A stretch of DNA of 54,420 bases from Desulfobulbus sp. (GTDB taxonomy: Bacteria > Desulfobacterota > Desulfobulbia > Desulfobulbales > Desulfobulbaceae), in contig WQZH01000014.1 of NCBI GenBank assembly GCA_009780825.1, positions 1 to 54,420 on the forward strand, given 5' to 3'. The position numbers and the translations under genes are program-made. Under the pieces are notes generated by a model. The model searched no databases, was not told the origin of the DNA, and saw only the letters and a program-made list of their open reading frames with translations. Of this stretch, positions 8,102 through 18,901 are shown piece after piece (position 1 is the stretch's first letter; every line of letters starts with the position of its first letter).

Positions 8102-10015
8102 ATGTCCATTGTGGATTCTCTGATCGCCCCGACCGGCACCCTGCTGGATGCCGTTGATTCGCCCATCAACCTGCGCCACCTCGATCTGGCGCACATGGAA
8201 CAGCTCGCCCGCGAGCTTCGGGAAACCATCATCGCCACCGTGGCCGAGACCGGCGGCCACCTGGCCCCCAGCCTGGGGGTGGTCGAACTGACCCTGGCCC
8301 TGCACTATGTCTTTGACACCCCCCGCGACCGATTGATCTGGGACGTGGGCCACCAGGCCTATGCCCACAAGCTCATCACCGGCCGCCGGGACCGCTTCCG
8401 GACCCTTCGCTGCTACAAGGGCATCAGCGGCTTTCCCAAACGGTCGGAGAGCGACTACGACACCGTCGAAACCGGGCATAGTTCCACCTCGGTGTCGCAC
8501 GGCCTTGGCATGGCGGCGGCCAAAGCCATCCAGGGCGATCAGGCCAAGGTGGTCGCGGTCATTGGCGACGGCTCCATGACCGCCGGCATGGCCTTTGAAG
8601 GGCTCAACCATGCCGGCGATCTCGGCCGGGATCTGATCGTGGTGCTCAACGACAACGAAATGTCGATCTCGAAAAATGTCGGGGCCTTGTCCAGCTTCCT
8701 CAGCCGCAAGATGACCGGCAAAATGGTCCGCGTGCTGCGTGACCATATCGAAGAGCGGTTGCTGGCGCTCTCTTCGGTGGGCGAGAACATCCTGACGGTG
8801 CTGCGCAAGAGCGAAGAGAGCATCAAGGGCTTCTTCACCCCGGGCATGCTGTTCGAGGCCTTGAAATTCAAATATATCGGCCCGATCCCCGGCCATGAAC
8901 TCGGCGACCTGATCGCCACTTTAGAAAACGTCCGCGACCACAACCACGGCCCGGTGTTGGTGCATGTGATCACCACCAAGGGCAAGGGATACGCGCCGGC
9001 CGAAACCCGGCCCGGCGACTACCACGGCATCGACCCCTTTGACGTGGCCACCGGCCTGCCCAAAAAGAATCCCCTCGCACCAGCTTCCTACACCAAGGTC
9101 TTTGGCGATACCCTGTGCCGGTTGGCCCGGCAGGATCAGCGGTTGGTGGCGATCACCGCCGCCATGCCCGGCGGCACTGGTCTGCTCCCGTTCGCCGCCG
9201 AGTTTCCCGACCGATTTTTCGATGTCGGCATCGCCGAGCAGCATGCGGTTTCCTTTGCCGCCGGTTTGGCCCTGGAGGGGATGCGGCCGGTGTTCGCCGT
9301 GTATTCTTCGTTCATGCAGCGGGCCTTGGACCAGTTGATCCACGATGTCTGCCTGCCCAACCTGCCGGTCACCATCGCCCTGGACCGCAGCGGCGTGGTC
9401 GGGCCCGACGGACCGACGCACCACGGCGTCTTCGATCTCTCCTTCCTCCGCTTCATTCCCAATCTGACGGTGATGGCGCCCAAGGATGAAAATGAACTGC
9501 GGCACATGCTGTTCACCGCCGTGAACCACGACGGCCCGGTGGTGGTCCGCTATCCCCGGGGCAGCGGGGAAGGCGTTGCGCTGGACGACTCCTTCCGCCA
9601 ACTGGACATCGGCAAGGGAGAACTGCTCAGACCAGGGCGCGACGTGCTCCTGCTGCCGGTGGGCAACCGGGTCTTTGCCGCCCTGGCCGCAGCGAACCGA
9701 TTAGCGGAGTCGGGCATCGACGCCGCGGTCGTCAATCCCCGCTTCATCCATCCCCTGGACAGCGAACTCGTCACCACCTGGGCGGCGCAAACAGGTCGGG
9801 TGGTCACCATCGAGGATAACTGCATCCTCGGCGGCTTCGGCAGCGGCGTGCTGCAACTGCTGAATGAACGCGGCCTGCTGCTGCCATGCGTCATCCTCGG
9901 CCATCCCGACCATTTCGTCGAACACGGTCCCCAAAATGTCCTTTGGGCCGACTCCGGCATCGATGCCGACGGCATCGTCCGCAGCGTCCAGGCGCTTTTG
10001 CGCTCAAAAACGTAA
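8102..10015 (+). CDS. dxs: 1-deoxy-D-xylulose-5-phosphate synthase
   Basis: A 637-residue thiamine-diphosphate enzyme that makes DXP from pyruvate and glyceraldehyde 3-phosphate, the first step of the MEP isoprenoid pathway. The thiamine-binding motif begins GDGSMTAG at 155-162; the catalytic His region GGHLAPSLG is at 51-59; the second-domain motif DVGIAEQHAV and the transketolase C-domain follow. The length is that of full DXS. It is the last gene of the xseB-ispA-dxs operon, so isoprenoid supply and chain elongation are co-expressed. Confidence 0.97.
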   Translation: MSIVDSLIAPTGTLLDAVDSPINLRHLDLAHMEQLARELRETIIATVAETGGHLAPSLGVVELTLALHYVFDTPRDRLIWDVGHQAYAHKLITGRRDRFRTLRCYKGISGFPKRSESDYDTVETGHSSTSVSHGLGMAAAKAIQGDQAKVVAVIGDGSMTAGMAFEGLNHAGDLGRDLIVVLNDNEMSISKNVGALSSFLSRKMTGKMVRVLRDHIEERLLALSSVGENILTVLRKSEESIKGFFTPGMLFEALKFKYIGPIPGHELGDLIATLENVRDHNHGPVLVHVITTKGKGYAPAETRPGDYHGIDPFDVATGLPKKNPLAPASYTKVFGDTLCRLARQDQRLVAITAAMPGGTGLLPFAAEFPDRFFDVGIAEQHAVSFAAGLALEGMRPVFAVYSSFMQRALDQLIHDVCLPNLPVTIALDRSGVVGPDGPTHHGVFDLSFLRFIPNLTVMAPKDENELRHMLFTAVNHDGPVVVRYPRGSGEGVALDDSFRQLDIGKGELLRPGRDVLLLPVGNRVFAALAAANRLAESGIDAAVVNPRFIHPLDSELVTTWAAQTGRVVTIEDNCILGGFGSGVLQLLNERGLLLPCVILGHPDHFVEHGPQNVLWADSGIDADGIVRSVQALLRSKT

Positions 10016-10046
10016 GGGGCGGCAACGCCTGCCGCGCTGCCGCCCC
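10016..10046. terminator. Hairpin between convergent genes
   Basis: Nine bases at 10016-10024 (GGGGCGGCA) pair perfectly with 10038-10046 around a 13-base loop, immediately after the dxs stop. There is no clear T-run on either side. It lies between converging dxs and the epimerase gene and may stop transcription from either side. Confidence 0.45.
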
Positions 10047-10086
10047 CCATTGCCTCCTGTCCGCCCGCTGCAGCGGTTAGTTTGGG

Positions 10087-11106
10087 TCAAACCCGGTAAT
10101 ACTCCCGATACCAATCGACGAATTTTCTGATCCCGGTTTCAATCGAGGTGGCCGGTTTGAACCCCACCGCCGCCGCCAGATCGGCGACATCGGCGTAGGT
10201 GGCCGGCACGTCGCCATTTTGCATGGGCAAAAAATTCTTTTTTGCCGTCCGCCCCAGGCAGCCTTCCAGCACCTCGATGTAGCGCATCAGCCGTTCCTTG
10301 TTGTTATTGCCGATGTTGTACACCCGCCAGGGGCAATAGCTGGTGGCCGCATCGGGAGATTCGCTCCGCCACTGGGGGTCGGGCGCGGCCACATGGTCGA
10401 TCACCCGCACCACGCCCTCGACGATGTCGTCGATATAGGTGAAATCACGCTCCATGTTGCCGTTGTTGAACACGTCGATCGGCCGATCTTCGAGGATGGC
10501 CTTGGTGAACAGAAACAGGGCCATGTCCGGCCGTCCCCATGGCCCATACACCGTGAAAAAACGCAAGCCCGTGGCGGCAATGCCGAACAGGTGGCTGTAG
10601 GTGTGGGCCATCAGTTCGTTGGCCTTTTTCGAGGCCGCATAGAGCGACACCGGATGATCGACGTTGTCGTGCACTGAAAAGGGCATTTTGGTGTTTGCCC
10701 CGTAGACCGAACTCGACGAGGCATAGACCAGATGCTTGACCCCGGTGTGCCGGCAGCCTTCCAGGATATTGACAAAGCCGACCAGGTTGGTGTCGACGTA
10801 GGAATGCGGATTGATGAGTGAATAGCGGACTCCGGCCTGGGCCGCCAGGTTGACCACGGCGTCGAACCGCTCCGCCGCGAACAACTCCGCGGTCTGTTCC
10901 CGGTCCGCCAGGTCAAACCCGGCATGGCGGTAGTTGGCATGGGGCAGCAACTGGGCCAAACGGTCCCGCTTGAGCTGCGGGTCGTAATAGTCATTGAGAT
11001 TGTCGAGCCCGACCACCTCCCGCCCCTCGGCAAGCAGCCGCAGGGCCAGGCCATGACCGATGAACCCGGCCGCGCCGGTAATCAGAATTTTCCGTAATCT
11101 GTCCAA
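10087..11106 (-). CDS. NAD-dependent epimerase, UDP-glucuronate 4-epimerase type
   Basis: A 339-residue short-chain dehydrogenase/reductase-fold enzyme that probably interconverts UDP-glucuronate and UDP-galacturonate for surface polysaccharide. It shows the NAD-binding GAAGFIG (11-17), SSSSVYG (130-136) and the catalytic pair Tyr156-Lys160 (YAASK). Segments such as [10 protein letters not shown] and [10 protein letters not shown] are typical of the LspL/Cap1J group rather than GalE. The start appears to be a TTG at 11106 with GAGGG upstream. It lies 17 bases after the class II aldolase on the same strand, so the two may share a transcript although they belong to different pathways. Confidence 0.88.
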   Translation of the reverse strand: MDRLRKILITGAAGFIGHGLALRLLAEGREVVGLDNLNDYYDPQLKRDRLAQLLPHANYRHAGFDLADREQTAELFAAERFDAVVNLAAQAGVRYSLINPHSYVDTNLVGFVNILEGCRHTGVKHLVYASSSSVYGANTKMPFSVHDNVDHPVSLYAASKKANELMAHTYSHLFGIAATGLRFFTVYGPWGRPDMALFLFTKAILEDRPIDVFNNGNMERDFTYIDDIVEGVVRVIDHVAAPDPQWRSESPDAATSYCPWRVYNIGNNNKERLMRYIEVLEGCLGRTAKKNFLPMQNGDVPATYADVADLAAAVGFKPATSIETGIRKFVDWYREYYRV

Positions 11107-11123
11107 GTTATCCCTCGTGGGGT

Positions 11124-12404
11124 TCAGTCGTCGTAATTGCCTGCGGGCCCTTTATCGGTGTTCACGGCCGCGGCCCGTTCCCGGATTTTCTCCACGGTCC
11201 AGTTCTCCAGAGAGTCGATCCGCCCGCTTTTGGGGCCGAGGTCATAGGAACCGGCCTCAAGGATCGCCTCCACGCCAAAACGGGCGGTATCGGCGGCGTT
11301 GAACACCTCGACCAGCATGGTGTAGACAAAATTCTCCACCCTCCGGGCCATCCGTTCGCGCACCGCATAAGGCTGTCCCATGATCTTGTTTTCAAAGGGC
11401 AGGTTGATGCTCTTGTAATCCCCTTTCTTCCAGCCCTTGGAGTCGGCATAGGCCCGCATCGCCTGCCACAGCTCTTCGGTGACGCCCTGACCATGGACTT
11501 TGATGAACTCGCCGTTGGCATCCAATTCGGCATTGCCGTAATCGTTGACTTCCACGCCCCAGGAAACCATTTGCAGGGCAGTCGCCACGTTGGCCTTGGT
11601 GGTGGCGGTCTGGGCGGCGATGGCCCGCAGCCGGTCGGAGTTGTTCCCGGAGGTACCGTGCTGGGCGCCGGAAATCGCATAGCCGGCAAGGGCCTGGTGA
11701 ATCTCGGCGGTCAGCTCCACCTGAATGCCTTGGGCCGAGGCCTCGATGCCGTGGGTGGTGCCGTTGTTGAGCGCGATCCAGTCCGGAAAGATATTGTGGG
11801 CATTCAGCCCCTGGATGATGAACAGGGCCTCCTCCTTGGTGGACAGCCCATGTTTTCCTTTGATCTCGCCGACTTCAGTCTCAAGACCGGCCCAGGAAGG
11901 GATGTATTGCGCCAATTCAATGCTGGCCAACAGGTTGTCGGCATCGGGCATGTGCGAGGCGTCGATGGCGATCGAGGTGATACCGGCCTCAAACAGGGTG
12001 GGGATCTCGATGGCGGCCACCGGTACGTCTTCCGGCTTTTTGATCCCATAATGATCGGCATGGATGGCCACCGGAACGGTGATTGCCAGCTCGTTGCAGA
12101 GGGCATCCACCTGACGGGCAATGTTCCAGTAGTTCACGGGACAGTAGGCGTTGGCCCCGCCTTCGGAGCGGGCGATCTCGATGATGATCGCCGCATGCGC
12201 CCTCTGCGCGGCCTGGAGCGCGCCGCGGATGATGAGATGGTTGCGGCCGTTGGCGGCAATGGTCATGGCTCCACCCTTGGCCAGCATGGCGCGATCAATC
12301 ACCTTGCCGCTGACAAGCAGGGCGCGTGAATTGGGAAACTGGGTTCTGACGGTCGGCGGCCGCCCAATTTCCAGGGCTTTTTCAAAATTGGCAATGTAAG
12401 ACAT
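11124..12404 (-). CDS. Class II (metal-dependent) fructose-bisphosphate aldolase-like protein
   Basis: A 426-residue protein of the class II aldolase family, which cleaves fructose 1,6-bisphosphate to dihydroxyacetone phosphate and glyceraldehyde 3-phosphate using Zn2+. The metal-binding HADH is at 115-118, [11 protein letters not shown] at 147-157, and [11 protein letters not shown] carries a further His. It is longer than the common 280-360 residue forms, with a C-terminal extension. The ATG at 12404 follows AGGAGG with a 5-base gap. FBA is the likely activity; another ketose bisphosphate cannot be excluded. Confidence 0.85.
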   Translation of the reverse strand: MSYIANFEKALEIGRPPTVRTQFPNSRALLVSGKVIDRAMLAKGGAMTIAANGRNHLIIRGALQAAQRAHAAIIIEIARSEGGANAYCPVNYWNIARQVDALCNELAITVPVAIHADHYGIKKPEDVPVAAIEIPTLFEAGITSIAIDASHMPDADNLLASIELAQYIPSWAGLETEVGEIKGKHGLSTKEEALFIIQGLNAHNIFPDWIALNNGTTHGIEASAQGIQVELTAEIHQALAGYAISGAQHGTSGNNSDRLRAIAAQTATTKANVATALQMVSWGVEVNDYGNAELDANGEFIKVHGQGVTEELWQAMRAYADSKGWKKGDYKSINLPFENKIMGQPYAVRERMARRVENFVYTMLVEVFNAADTARFGVEAILEAGSYDLGPKSGRIDSLENWTVEKIRERAAAVNTDKGPAGNYDD

Positions 12405-12573
12405 ATGTTCCTCCTGTTGACGATGCATTCGGGTGATGGCGGCGGGACCGGCGCTCGTTTTCCTTCTGCCGGAAGCGTACAGATCGTCTTGTATTAGAAC
12501 GAATGATTTCACATCCGACAAGGGGAAAGTCTCGATCCAGACACTCGGCCGCAGGCCGGGGACGCCGGCCGCA

Positions 12574-13430
12574 TTATTCCTGTTCCTGATTGCCGTTGCC
12601 AGCAGCCGGTTGTTCCTCGACCTTGGGAGAAAAGCCAGGTGCGGTGGTGCGGCCAAGCAGCGACACGGCCAGGATGCTGACCTCGTAGAGCAGAATCAAC
12701 GGACCGGCCATCAGGATCTGGTTGAACACGTCCGGGGTGGGAGTCAGGATGGCAGCGGCAATAAAGGCGATCAGCACGGCATATTTCCGATTCTTGGTCA
12801 AGAACGGCTTGTTGACCACGCCGATCCTGCCCAGAAGCACCATCATGACCGGCAGTTCGAAAATGAGACCAAAGGCGAAAAAGAGGTGCAGGGCCAGGGA
12901 GAAATACTCGTCGACCGCCGGCATGGGTTCAAGGACGTCGTTAGTATAGCCGAGCAGAAATCGAAAGGCCGGCGGGAAGACTATCCAATAGCCAAAGGCT
13001 GCGCCGGCAAGAAAACAGAGGGTGGAAACGAGGACAAAGGGGATGAGAAGCCGTTTTTCATGACGGTAGAGGCCAGGGGAGACAAAGCGCCAGATCTGCA
13101 GAAAAATGACCGGACTGGCGAAGACCACGGCCGCCACCAGGGCGAGCTTCAGATAAAAAAAAACCCTTCCTGATAGGCGGTGAAGATCAGCGGCTTCCCC
13201 TTGGGCAGGACCTTGAGCAACGGCTGGAGAAACCAGCCGCCCAGCGATTCGACAATGCTATAAGCCACAACAAAGCCGACAGCCACGGCCCCGAGCGAGA
13301 TCATCAGGCAGGAGCGCAACTCCCGCAGGTGTTCGGTCAGGCTCTGTTGCGTAAACTGTTCTTGCGATTCCACGGCAATCTCGTCCTGGTTGGCGTTCAT
13401 TCCCCTGCCCGCGTCTTTGTACCCGATCAT
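12574..13430 (-). CDS. tatC: Sec-independent translocase TatC, split by a frameshift in a T9 run
   Basis: TatC is the multispanning inner-membrane receptor for twin-arginine signal peptides. The N-terminal part (13149-13430; ATG at 13430 or 13400) carries the TatC hallmark LTEHLRELR and one membrane span, then stops after YQEGFFFI. The C-terminal part (12574-13137) carries the remaining spans and the signature ILTPTPDVFNQ. The two frames join at nine A on the plus strand (13155-13163, T9 in the mRNA sense): ten T would read GFFFYLKLALVAA without interruption. The cause may be a homopolymer sequencing error, a real loss-of-function indel, or transcriptional slippage at the T-run. The rest of the gene looks intact. 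No tatA/tatB is adjacent. Confidence 0.8.
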
Positions 13431-13461
13431 CAGAGGAATGTAAACCGATTATGGATAATGT

Positions 13462-13491
13462 TTGACTTCGACTTCCACTTGGAGATACACT
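13462..13491 (+). promoter_or_regulatory. Possible sigma-70 promoter for the response regulator
   Basis: TTGACT (13462-13467), 18 bases, then TACACT (13486-13491), about 50 bases before the response regulator start. The -35 matches five of six consensus bases, the -10 four of six. Confidence 0.4.
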
Positions 13492-13542
13492 AGCCCCCGA
13501 GAGCCAATAAATTGATTTCCAAGGATTTTTACAAGGTTGGAC

Positions 13543-14931
13543 ATGGCTACCATTCTGGTTGTCGACGACGAACTCAGCATGCGCGAGTTTCTCAAGATCC
13601 TCCTGACCAAGGAAGGGTACACCGTCACCACCGCCGCAGAAAGCAAAGCCGCCCTCGCGCTTGCCGGACAACACCCCTTTGACCTGGTGATTTCCGATAT
13701 CCGTATGCCCGGTATGAGCGGTCTCGACCTGCTCCCCCAACTCAAACAGTTGCAGCCGGATGTCGGGGTCATCATGATCACCGCCTTTGCCTCGCCCGAT
13801 GATGCGGTGATGGCAATGAAAGGCGGGGCCTTTGACTATATCACCAAACCATTCAGTGTCGATGAAATCAAGTCCGTCATCAGGGCGGTCCTGAAGAGGA
13901 AACAGCAAAACGAGGCGCAACCGGCAGGCGGTTTCCCGGAGATCATCGGGCAGAGCGCTGAAATGATGAAGATCTTCGATCTGATCACCAAGATCGCGCC
14001 GACCCCTGCCAATGTCCTCATCTATGGCGAATCGGGCACCGGCAAGGAACTGGTAGCCAAGGCCATTCACAACCGCTCGCGGGTCGCGTCCAGCCCCTTT
14101 ATTCCCATCACCTGCAGCGCCATTCCCGAAAGTTTGCTGGAAAGTGAGCTGTTTGGCCATGTCAAGGGATCGTTCACCGGGGCAATCGCCGACAAGGCCG
14201 GCCTGTTCCAGCAGGCCGACGGCGGCACCGCGTTCCTCGACGAGATTGGCGAACTGACCCCGATCATCCAAACCAAGCTGTTGCGGGTTCTGCAGGAGCG
14301 GGAATTCATGCCGGTCGGCTCCACCAAAACCCGGCAGGTCAATGTCCGGATCATCGCCGCCACCAACCGAATCCTGGAACAGGAAATCATCGCGGGCAAA
14401 TTCCGTGAAGATCTCTACTACCGGTTGGCCGTGGTGCCCATCCTGGTGCCTCCGTTGCGGGAGCGCATCGGCGACGTGCCCCTGTTGGTCGACTATTTCC
14501 TGAAAAAATACTCCCGGCTGCTTGGTAAGGAGGTGCAGACCATCTCCTCGTACGGCATGGAAGTCCTGATGCAGTACGACTTCCCGGGCAATGTCCGTGA
14601 GCTGGAAAATATCATCGAGCGGGGCGTGGCGCTTGAATCCTCCAACATCATTCTGCCGGAAAGCCTGATTCTCTCGCTGCACCGGCAGAAAAAAAACAAA
14701 ACAGAACCCACGGAACCGACCGCCACGTCCGGCACGCCGCTCTTTGTCGCCGCCCGTGACGAAGACGAGCTCTTTGCCGAAGGATTGGAGGAAATCCTGC
14801 AACGGGTGGAGAAAAAGATGATTCTCCACGCCCTGGACAAGACCGACAATTCCAAGATGCGGGCCGCCGACCTGCTCAAACTCAGTTTCCGGAGCCTGCG
14901 ATACAAAACCAAGAAGCACCAGATCGACTGA
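13543..14931 (+). CDS. Sigma-54-dependent response regulator, NtrC/PilR type
   Basis: A 462-residue transcriptional activator. The receiver domain (about 1-120) has the acidic pair DDE at 8-10, phospho-acceptor Asp52 (ISDIRMPG) and Lys102 (TKPF). The AAA+ domain has Walker A GESGTGKE (162-169) and Walker B FLDEIGE. The sigma-54 contact loop reads GSFTGA (209-214) in place of the usual GAFTGA. A C-terminal Fis-type helix-turn-helix ends the protein (MRAADLLKLSFRSLRYK). The ATG at 13543 has AAGG six bases upstream. The histidine kinase gene follows after 41 bases and is the obvious partner. Domain order and the linked kinase resemble PilR, but no pilus gene is nearby, so the target is unknown. 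Confidence 0.9.
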   Translation: MATILVVDDELSMREFLKILLTKEGYTVTTAAESKAALALAGQHPFDLVISDIRMPGMSGLDLLPQLKQLQPDVGVIMITAFASPDDAVMAMKGGAFDYITKPFSVDEIKSVIRAVLKRKQQNEAQPAGGFPEIIGQSAEMMKIFDLITKIAPTPANVLIYGESGTGKELVAKAIHNRSRVASSPFIPITCSAIPESLLESELFGHVKGSFTGAIADKAGLFQQADGGTAFLDEIGELTPIIQTKLLRVLQEREFMPVGSTKTRQVNVRIIAATNRILEQEIIAGKFREDLYYRLAVVPILVPPLRERIGDVPLLVDYFLKKYSRLLGKEVQTISSYGMEVLMQYDFPGNVRELENIIERGVALESSNIILPESLILSLHRQKKNKTEPTEPTATSGTPLFVAARDEDELFAEGLEEILQRVEKKMILHALDKTDNSKMRAADLLKLSFRSLRYKTKKHQID

Positions 14932-14972
14932 GGAGTACTCCAGACTACCATCTGCCCTGACCATCCGACGAC

Positions 14973-16700
14973 ATGCCGCACCTCTTTTCCCCAGACAGGG
15001 CCACCGCCATCGACAGCGAGCAGGCAACCCGGCAACACCTTCTCTGGTGGTTCCTCGCCCGTGTCGTTCTTTTTACCCTGTTGTTCGCCCTGACCACCGT
15101 GCTCCGGGAAAAGGGCCTCGTCATCGCCGTGCCCAGCACATTCACGAGTGTCGCATTTCTTGCGGGACTGTACGGAGTGACCTTCATCTCCGCCCTGTTT
15201 CTGTACAAGAGATGCCGATCTGTACGACGATTCGGCCTGCTCCAGCTCTGCGGCGACACCGGTGTGACCGCCCTGCTGATCTATGCCACCGGATGCAGCA
15301 AATCCGACTTCACCTCGCTGCTGATCCTACCGGTGATCGCCGCTGGTTTGATTCTGTACCACAGAAGCGGCCTCTTCATCGCCGCAGTCACCACCTTCGC
15401 CTATGGCGCGGTTCTGGCCTTGGAATACTGTCGCTGGCTGCCTTCCTACTTCGTTCTCGCCCCCCATCTCGGCAATATTTCCCTGCCCGCGGCCACCAAC
15501 CTGTTCGCCGTTTACGGGCTGATATTTTTCCTCGCCGCGCTGTTGAGCGGCCAACTGGCGCGGCGGCTGCGGGTGACCGAAGAGCGGCTCCAATGGACAG
15601 CCCTGGAATATAATCGGCTCTCGATTCTCTACAAACAAATCTTCGAGGATATCTCCACCGGCATCATCACCACCGATCAGTCCGATTTCATCACTTCCTA
15701 CAATCAGGCGGCAGAACGCATCACCGGTATTGCGCAGGAACACGTGCTGGGACAACCGTTCATCCGATGTTTTCCCGCCATGCTGCTCCAGGAATCGCTG
15801 GGCCGCAATGTCTGCGATTTCAGCAAACCCGACGGATCGGTCATCAGGATCGGTTACTCCTTTTCCTTTCTGAATATGCCTGCCGGACAGGAACAGAAGT
15901 TGAAACCGGGGCAAGAGGATGGCGAGCAGGCAAAATGGAAGGTGGTCACCATCCAGGATATCAGTCAGATCGAGCGGATGGAACAGCAGGTCCGCGATGC
16001 GGAAAAGATGGCGGCCATCGGAGAACTGAGCGCTTCGATCGCCCACAATTTCCGCAACCCGCTGGCAGCGATTTCCGGTTCCGCCCAGATCCTCGCCCTG
16101 GATATGGACAACGCCGCCCCCATCGACCCGACGACATTCAAGCCGCTCATGGGGATTATTCTCCGGGAAACCGACCGCATGGCCAAAACCATCACCGAAT
16201 TTCTTCAGTTCGCCCGGCCGGCGGCGATCCAACCGGAATGGTTCGACATCGACCGGCTGGTGGATGAAGTGCTCGACCGGATGCAGATGTCGCCCAACAT
16301 GACTGCCTGCGCTATGGCCAAGGAAATCGGAACCCATGTCGCCTGTTGGGCAGACCGGCAACAGCTCCAGGCCGTCCTCACCCACCTGCTGGACAATGCC
16401 TGCCACGCCGCTGCCGAGCAGCAGGGCCAGGTCGTGGTCGCCGCCGGAGAAGACACTGAAGATGGCCGGGCATATCTGTGGCTGGAAATTCGCGATCAGG
16501 GTGCCGGCATCCCCCAGAAGCTACGGGAGCAGGTCTTTACTCCCTTTTTCTCCAGCCGGACGGACGGTACGGGTCTGGGCCTGCCCATTGTCCGCCAGAT
16601 CGTGGAAAACCACTCCGGCAGGATCGAACTCGACGCCACCTCCGATTATCCCTGTATCGTCCGCGTGCACCTGCCCATGCCCTCGCCGGCTACGCCTTGA
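14973..16700 (+). CDS. Membrane-bound PAS histidine kinase (PilS-like)
   Basis: A 575-residue sensor kinase partnered with the preceding response regulator. About six membrane spans occupy residues 24-195, followed by a PAS domain (about 215-330), the dimerisation/phosphotransfer domain and a C-terminal HATPase with DQGAGIP and GTGLGLPIV. The phosphorylated His is His358 in [11 protein letters not shown]; in most HisKA kinases the next residue is Glu or Asp, here it is Asn. The layout is that of PilS/NtrB-like kinases. Its 3' end overlaps the convergent murA by 11 bases. The signal sensed is unknown. Confidence 0.88.
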   Translation: MPHLFSPDRATAIDSEQATRQHLLWWFLARVVLFTLLFALTTVLREKGLVIAVPSTFTSVAFLAGLYGVTFISALFLYKRCRSVRRFGLLQLCGDTGVTALLIYATGCSKSDFTSLLILPVIAAGLILYHRSGLFIAAVTTFAYGAVLALEYCRWLPSYFVLAPHLGNISLPAATNLFAVYGLIFFLAALLSGQLARRLRVTEERLQWTALEYNRLSILYKQIFEDISTGIITTDQSDFITSYNQAAERITGIAQEHVLGQPFIRCFPAMLLQESLGRNVCDFSKPDGSVIRIGYSFSFLNMPAGQEQKLKPGQEDGEQAKWKVVTIQDISQIERMEQQVRDAEKMAAIGELSASIAHNFRNPLAAISGSAQILALDMDNAAPIDPTTFKPLMGIILRETDRMAKTITEFLQFARPAAIQPEWFDIDRLVDEVLDRMQMSPNMTACAMAKEIGTHVACWADRQQLQAVLTHLLDNACHAAAEQQGQVVVAAGEDTEDGRAYLWLEIRDQGAGIPQKLREQVFTPFFSSRTDGTGLGLPIVRQIVENHSGRIELDATSDYPCIVRVHLPMPSPATP

Positions 16701-17973
16701 CCTTCCAGATCTTGGCGCCGAGACTTCGCAATTTTTCCGCCATATTCTCGTAACCCCGCTCAAGATGGTAGATCCGGGAGACCTTGGTGGTGCCGCTGGC
16801 GGTCAGGCCGGCAATCACCAGCGAGGCCGAAGCCCGCAGATCGGTGGCCATCACCGGGGCGCCGCACAGCTTGTCGCGACCAATCCCCCGGACCACGGCC
16901 CGGGAGCCTTCTATGGTGATATCCGCCCCCATGCGTTTGAGTTCGGCCACGTGCATGAACCGGTTCTCGAAGATGGTCTCGTGGATGATGGATGTCCCAT
17001 CGCCCAAGACCATCAAGGCCATGAACTGGGCCTGAAGATCAGTGGGGAAACCAGGGTAGGGCAAAGTGGTGATGTCGACGCTGCACGGGCGGCAGATGCT
17101 GCGGCCGTCGACTTCCGGACAGGAAACAGTCAACGAATCGGCCGTTGTCTCGATGCATACTCCGCAGAGCAGCAATTTTTCCGTCAAGGCCGACAGGTGG
17201 ATGGGAAGGCAGCCGGTCAGGGTGACCTTGCCGCCGGCAGCCGCCACGGCGATCATATAGGTCCCGGCCTCGATACGATCGGGGATGATGGTCGATTCGG
17301 CGGCATGGAGCCGGTCAACGCCATGGATCGACAGGCGATCGGTGCCCTTGCCTTCGATCTCGGCGCCCATGGCCACCAGCATATCGATCAGGTTGCCGAC
17401 TTCGGGTTCCTTGGCGGCATTCTTGATCACGGTCGTGCCCTTGGCCATGACCGAGGCCATGAGCACGTTTTCGGTGCCGGTCACCGAAGGGACGTCGAAA
17501 TAGACCGTACCGCCGTGCAGCAGCCCTTCGGCCGCCGCCTCCACGTATCCGTGCTCCAGGCGGGTAGTTACGCCCAATTTTTCGAATCCCTTGAGATGAA
17601 AATTGATCGGACGAGCGCCGATGGCGCAGCCACCCGGCAGAGACACCCGGGCAAAACCGGAGCGGGCCAGCAGCGGTCCCAGAACCAGGACCGAGGCCCG
17701 CATGGTTTTCACCAAATCGTACGGCGCCTCCCTCCCCGTGAGATGGCTGCTGTCGACCCGGACCGTCTGCCCTTCCCGCTCCCATCGCGCTCCCAGGATC
17801 TCCAGGAGATTGAGCATCGTCCTGGTATCGCGCAGGTCCGGCACGTTGTGCAGGGTATGCAACCCGGGTGCGAGCAGGGTGGCGGCGAGGAGAGGCAGAG
17901 CTGCGTTTTTCGCGCCGCTGATGCCCACTGTGCCATAAAGGGGCGATCCGCCCTCGATAATGAGTTGATCCAT
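16690..17973 (-). CDS. murA: UDP-N-acetylglucosamine 1-carboxyvinyltransferase
   Basis: A 427-residue cytoplasmic enzyme that transfers enolpyruvate from PEP to UDP-GlcNAc, the committed step of peptidoglycan synthesis. SGAKNAAL carries Lys22, and the loop [11 protein letters not shown] carries the active-site Cys116, so the enzyme should be sensitive to fosfomycin as in E. coli. Length and both halves of the inside-out barrel are normal. prmC and prfA lie upstream on the same strand, 65 bases away. Confidence 0.97.
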   Translation of the reverse strand: MDQLIIEGGSPLYGTVGISGAKNAALPLLAATLLAPGLHTLHNVPDLRDTRTMLNLLEILGARWEREGQTVRVDSSHLTGREAPYDLVKTMRASVLVLGPLLARSGFARVSLPGGCAIGARPINFHLKGFEKLGVTTRLEHGYVEAAAEGLLHGGTVYFDVPSVTGTENVLMASVMAKGTTVIKNAAKEPEVGNLIDMLVAMGAEIEGKGTDRLSIHGVDRLHAAESTIIPDRIEAGTYMIAVAAAGGKVTLTGCLPIHLSALTEKLLLCGVCIETTADSLTVSCPEVDGRSICRPCSVDITTLPYPGFPTDLQAQFMALMVLGDGTSIIHETIFENRFMHVAELKRMGADITIEGSRAVVRGIGRDKLCGAPVMATDLRASASLVIAGLTASGTTKVSRIYHLERGYENMAEKLRSLGAKIWKVKA

Positions 17974-18038
17974 AACGTGTGTTCAGTCAGAAAAAAACGA
18001 ATGCGATCCGCAACGCGCCATACGCCTTGCGGCCAGGG

Positions 18039-18893
18039 TTACGGTTCATGGCGCGCCCGCAGGACCCGAGGACGGCCGGCCCGGTCGTCGATGACTTGGA
18101 CCTGGGCATACCCCGATATGGCCGACCGGAAGAGACGAGCCACCTTTTCGCCCTGATCAGCGCCAATTTCCAGAAAAATCCATCCACCGGGACGCAGGCG
18201 GCGGCGGGCCTCCTCTGCAATCCGCTCAATACAGCGCATCCCTCCCGGCCCACCCGACAGGGCAAGGCGCGGCTCGGCCCTGCTGACCTCCGGTTCGAGC
18301 CCGTCGATCTCTTCCTCGGCGACATAGGGCGGATTGGTGACGATCAGATCAAAGGAGCGCCGGGGATGCAGACCGGAAAACAGATCGCAACAGACAGGCA
18401 GGACCAGGTCGGTCGTCCTGTGCCGGATGCTGTTTGCCTGCGCCATGTGCAAGGCAGCCTCGGAAATGTCGGCGGCCACCACCGCGCACCCCAGTTCCCT
18501 GGCCAGAACCACTGCAATCACGCCGCTGCCGGTGCACAGATCAAGGGCATGGACGATCTCATTCTCCTTGCACGTCATCAAAACCTGTTCAAGGAGGAAT
18601 TCGGTCTCGGGCCGGGGGATGAGCACTGTCGGCGACACCGCGAAATCAAGCGACCAGAATTCCTGCGATCCGGTCAGGTGTTGCAGGGGAATCCGCTCAC
18701 AGCGGCGGGCAACCAGTTGCCGATATTCGGCCAAGGTGGCCTCGTCCACGGGTTGATCGACACGCAGAAACATCTGACTTCTGCTCAATCCGGTGAGGTG
18801 TTCCAGGAGCAATCGGGCATCCAAGGCCGCGTCGGAGACGCCGGCGGTAGTCAATCGCGCCGTTGCCTCGGCCAACAGGGCATCAATCTTCAT
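18039..18893 (-). CDS. prmC: Release factor glutamine methyltransferase
   Basis: A 284-residue SAM-dependent methyltransferase that methylates the Gln of the GGQ motif in release factors. The N-terminal helical domain (about 1-80) binds the factor; the catalytic domain has the SAM loop DLCTGSGVIAV and the NPPYV motif that holds the Gln side chain. The ATG at 18893 is eight bases past the prfA stop (a TTG at 18905 overlaps it). Its substrate gene prfA is directly upstream in the same operon, a classic arrangement. Confidence 0.95.
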   Translation of the reverse strand: MKIDALLAEATARLTTAGVSDAALDARLLLEHLTGLSRSQMFLRVDQPVDEATLAEYRQLVARRCERIPLQHLTGSQEFWSLDFAVSPTVLIPRPETEFLLEQVLMTCKENEIVHALDLCTGSGVIAVVLARELGCAVVAADISEAALHMAQANSIRHRTTDLVLPVCCDLFSGLHPRRSFDLIVTNPPYVAEEEIDGLEPEVSRAEPRLALSGGPGGMRCIERIAEEARRRLRPGGWIFLEIGADQGEKVARLFRSAISGYAQVQVIDDRAGRPRVLRARHEP

Positions 18894-18901
18894 GACGCCG
18901 A

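Noticed and set aside
12405..12656. Extension of the class II aldolase frame upstream of 12404
   Set aside because: The ATG at 12404 has AGGAGG at the right distance, and the extension overlaps the tatC end without similarity.
13258..15027. 589-codon open frame on the minus strand
   Set aside because: Antisense shadow of the sigma-54 regulator, which has intact domains on the plus strand.
16336..18156. 606-codon open frame on the plus strand
   Set aside because: Out-of-frame with the kinase and antisense to murA; no recognisable domain.
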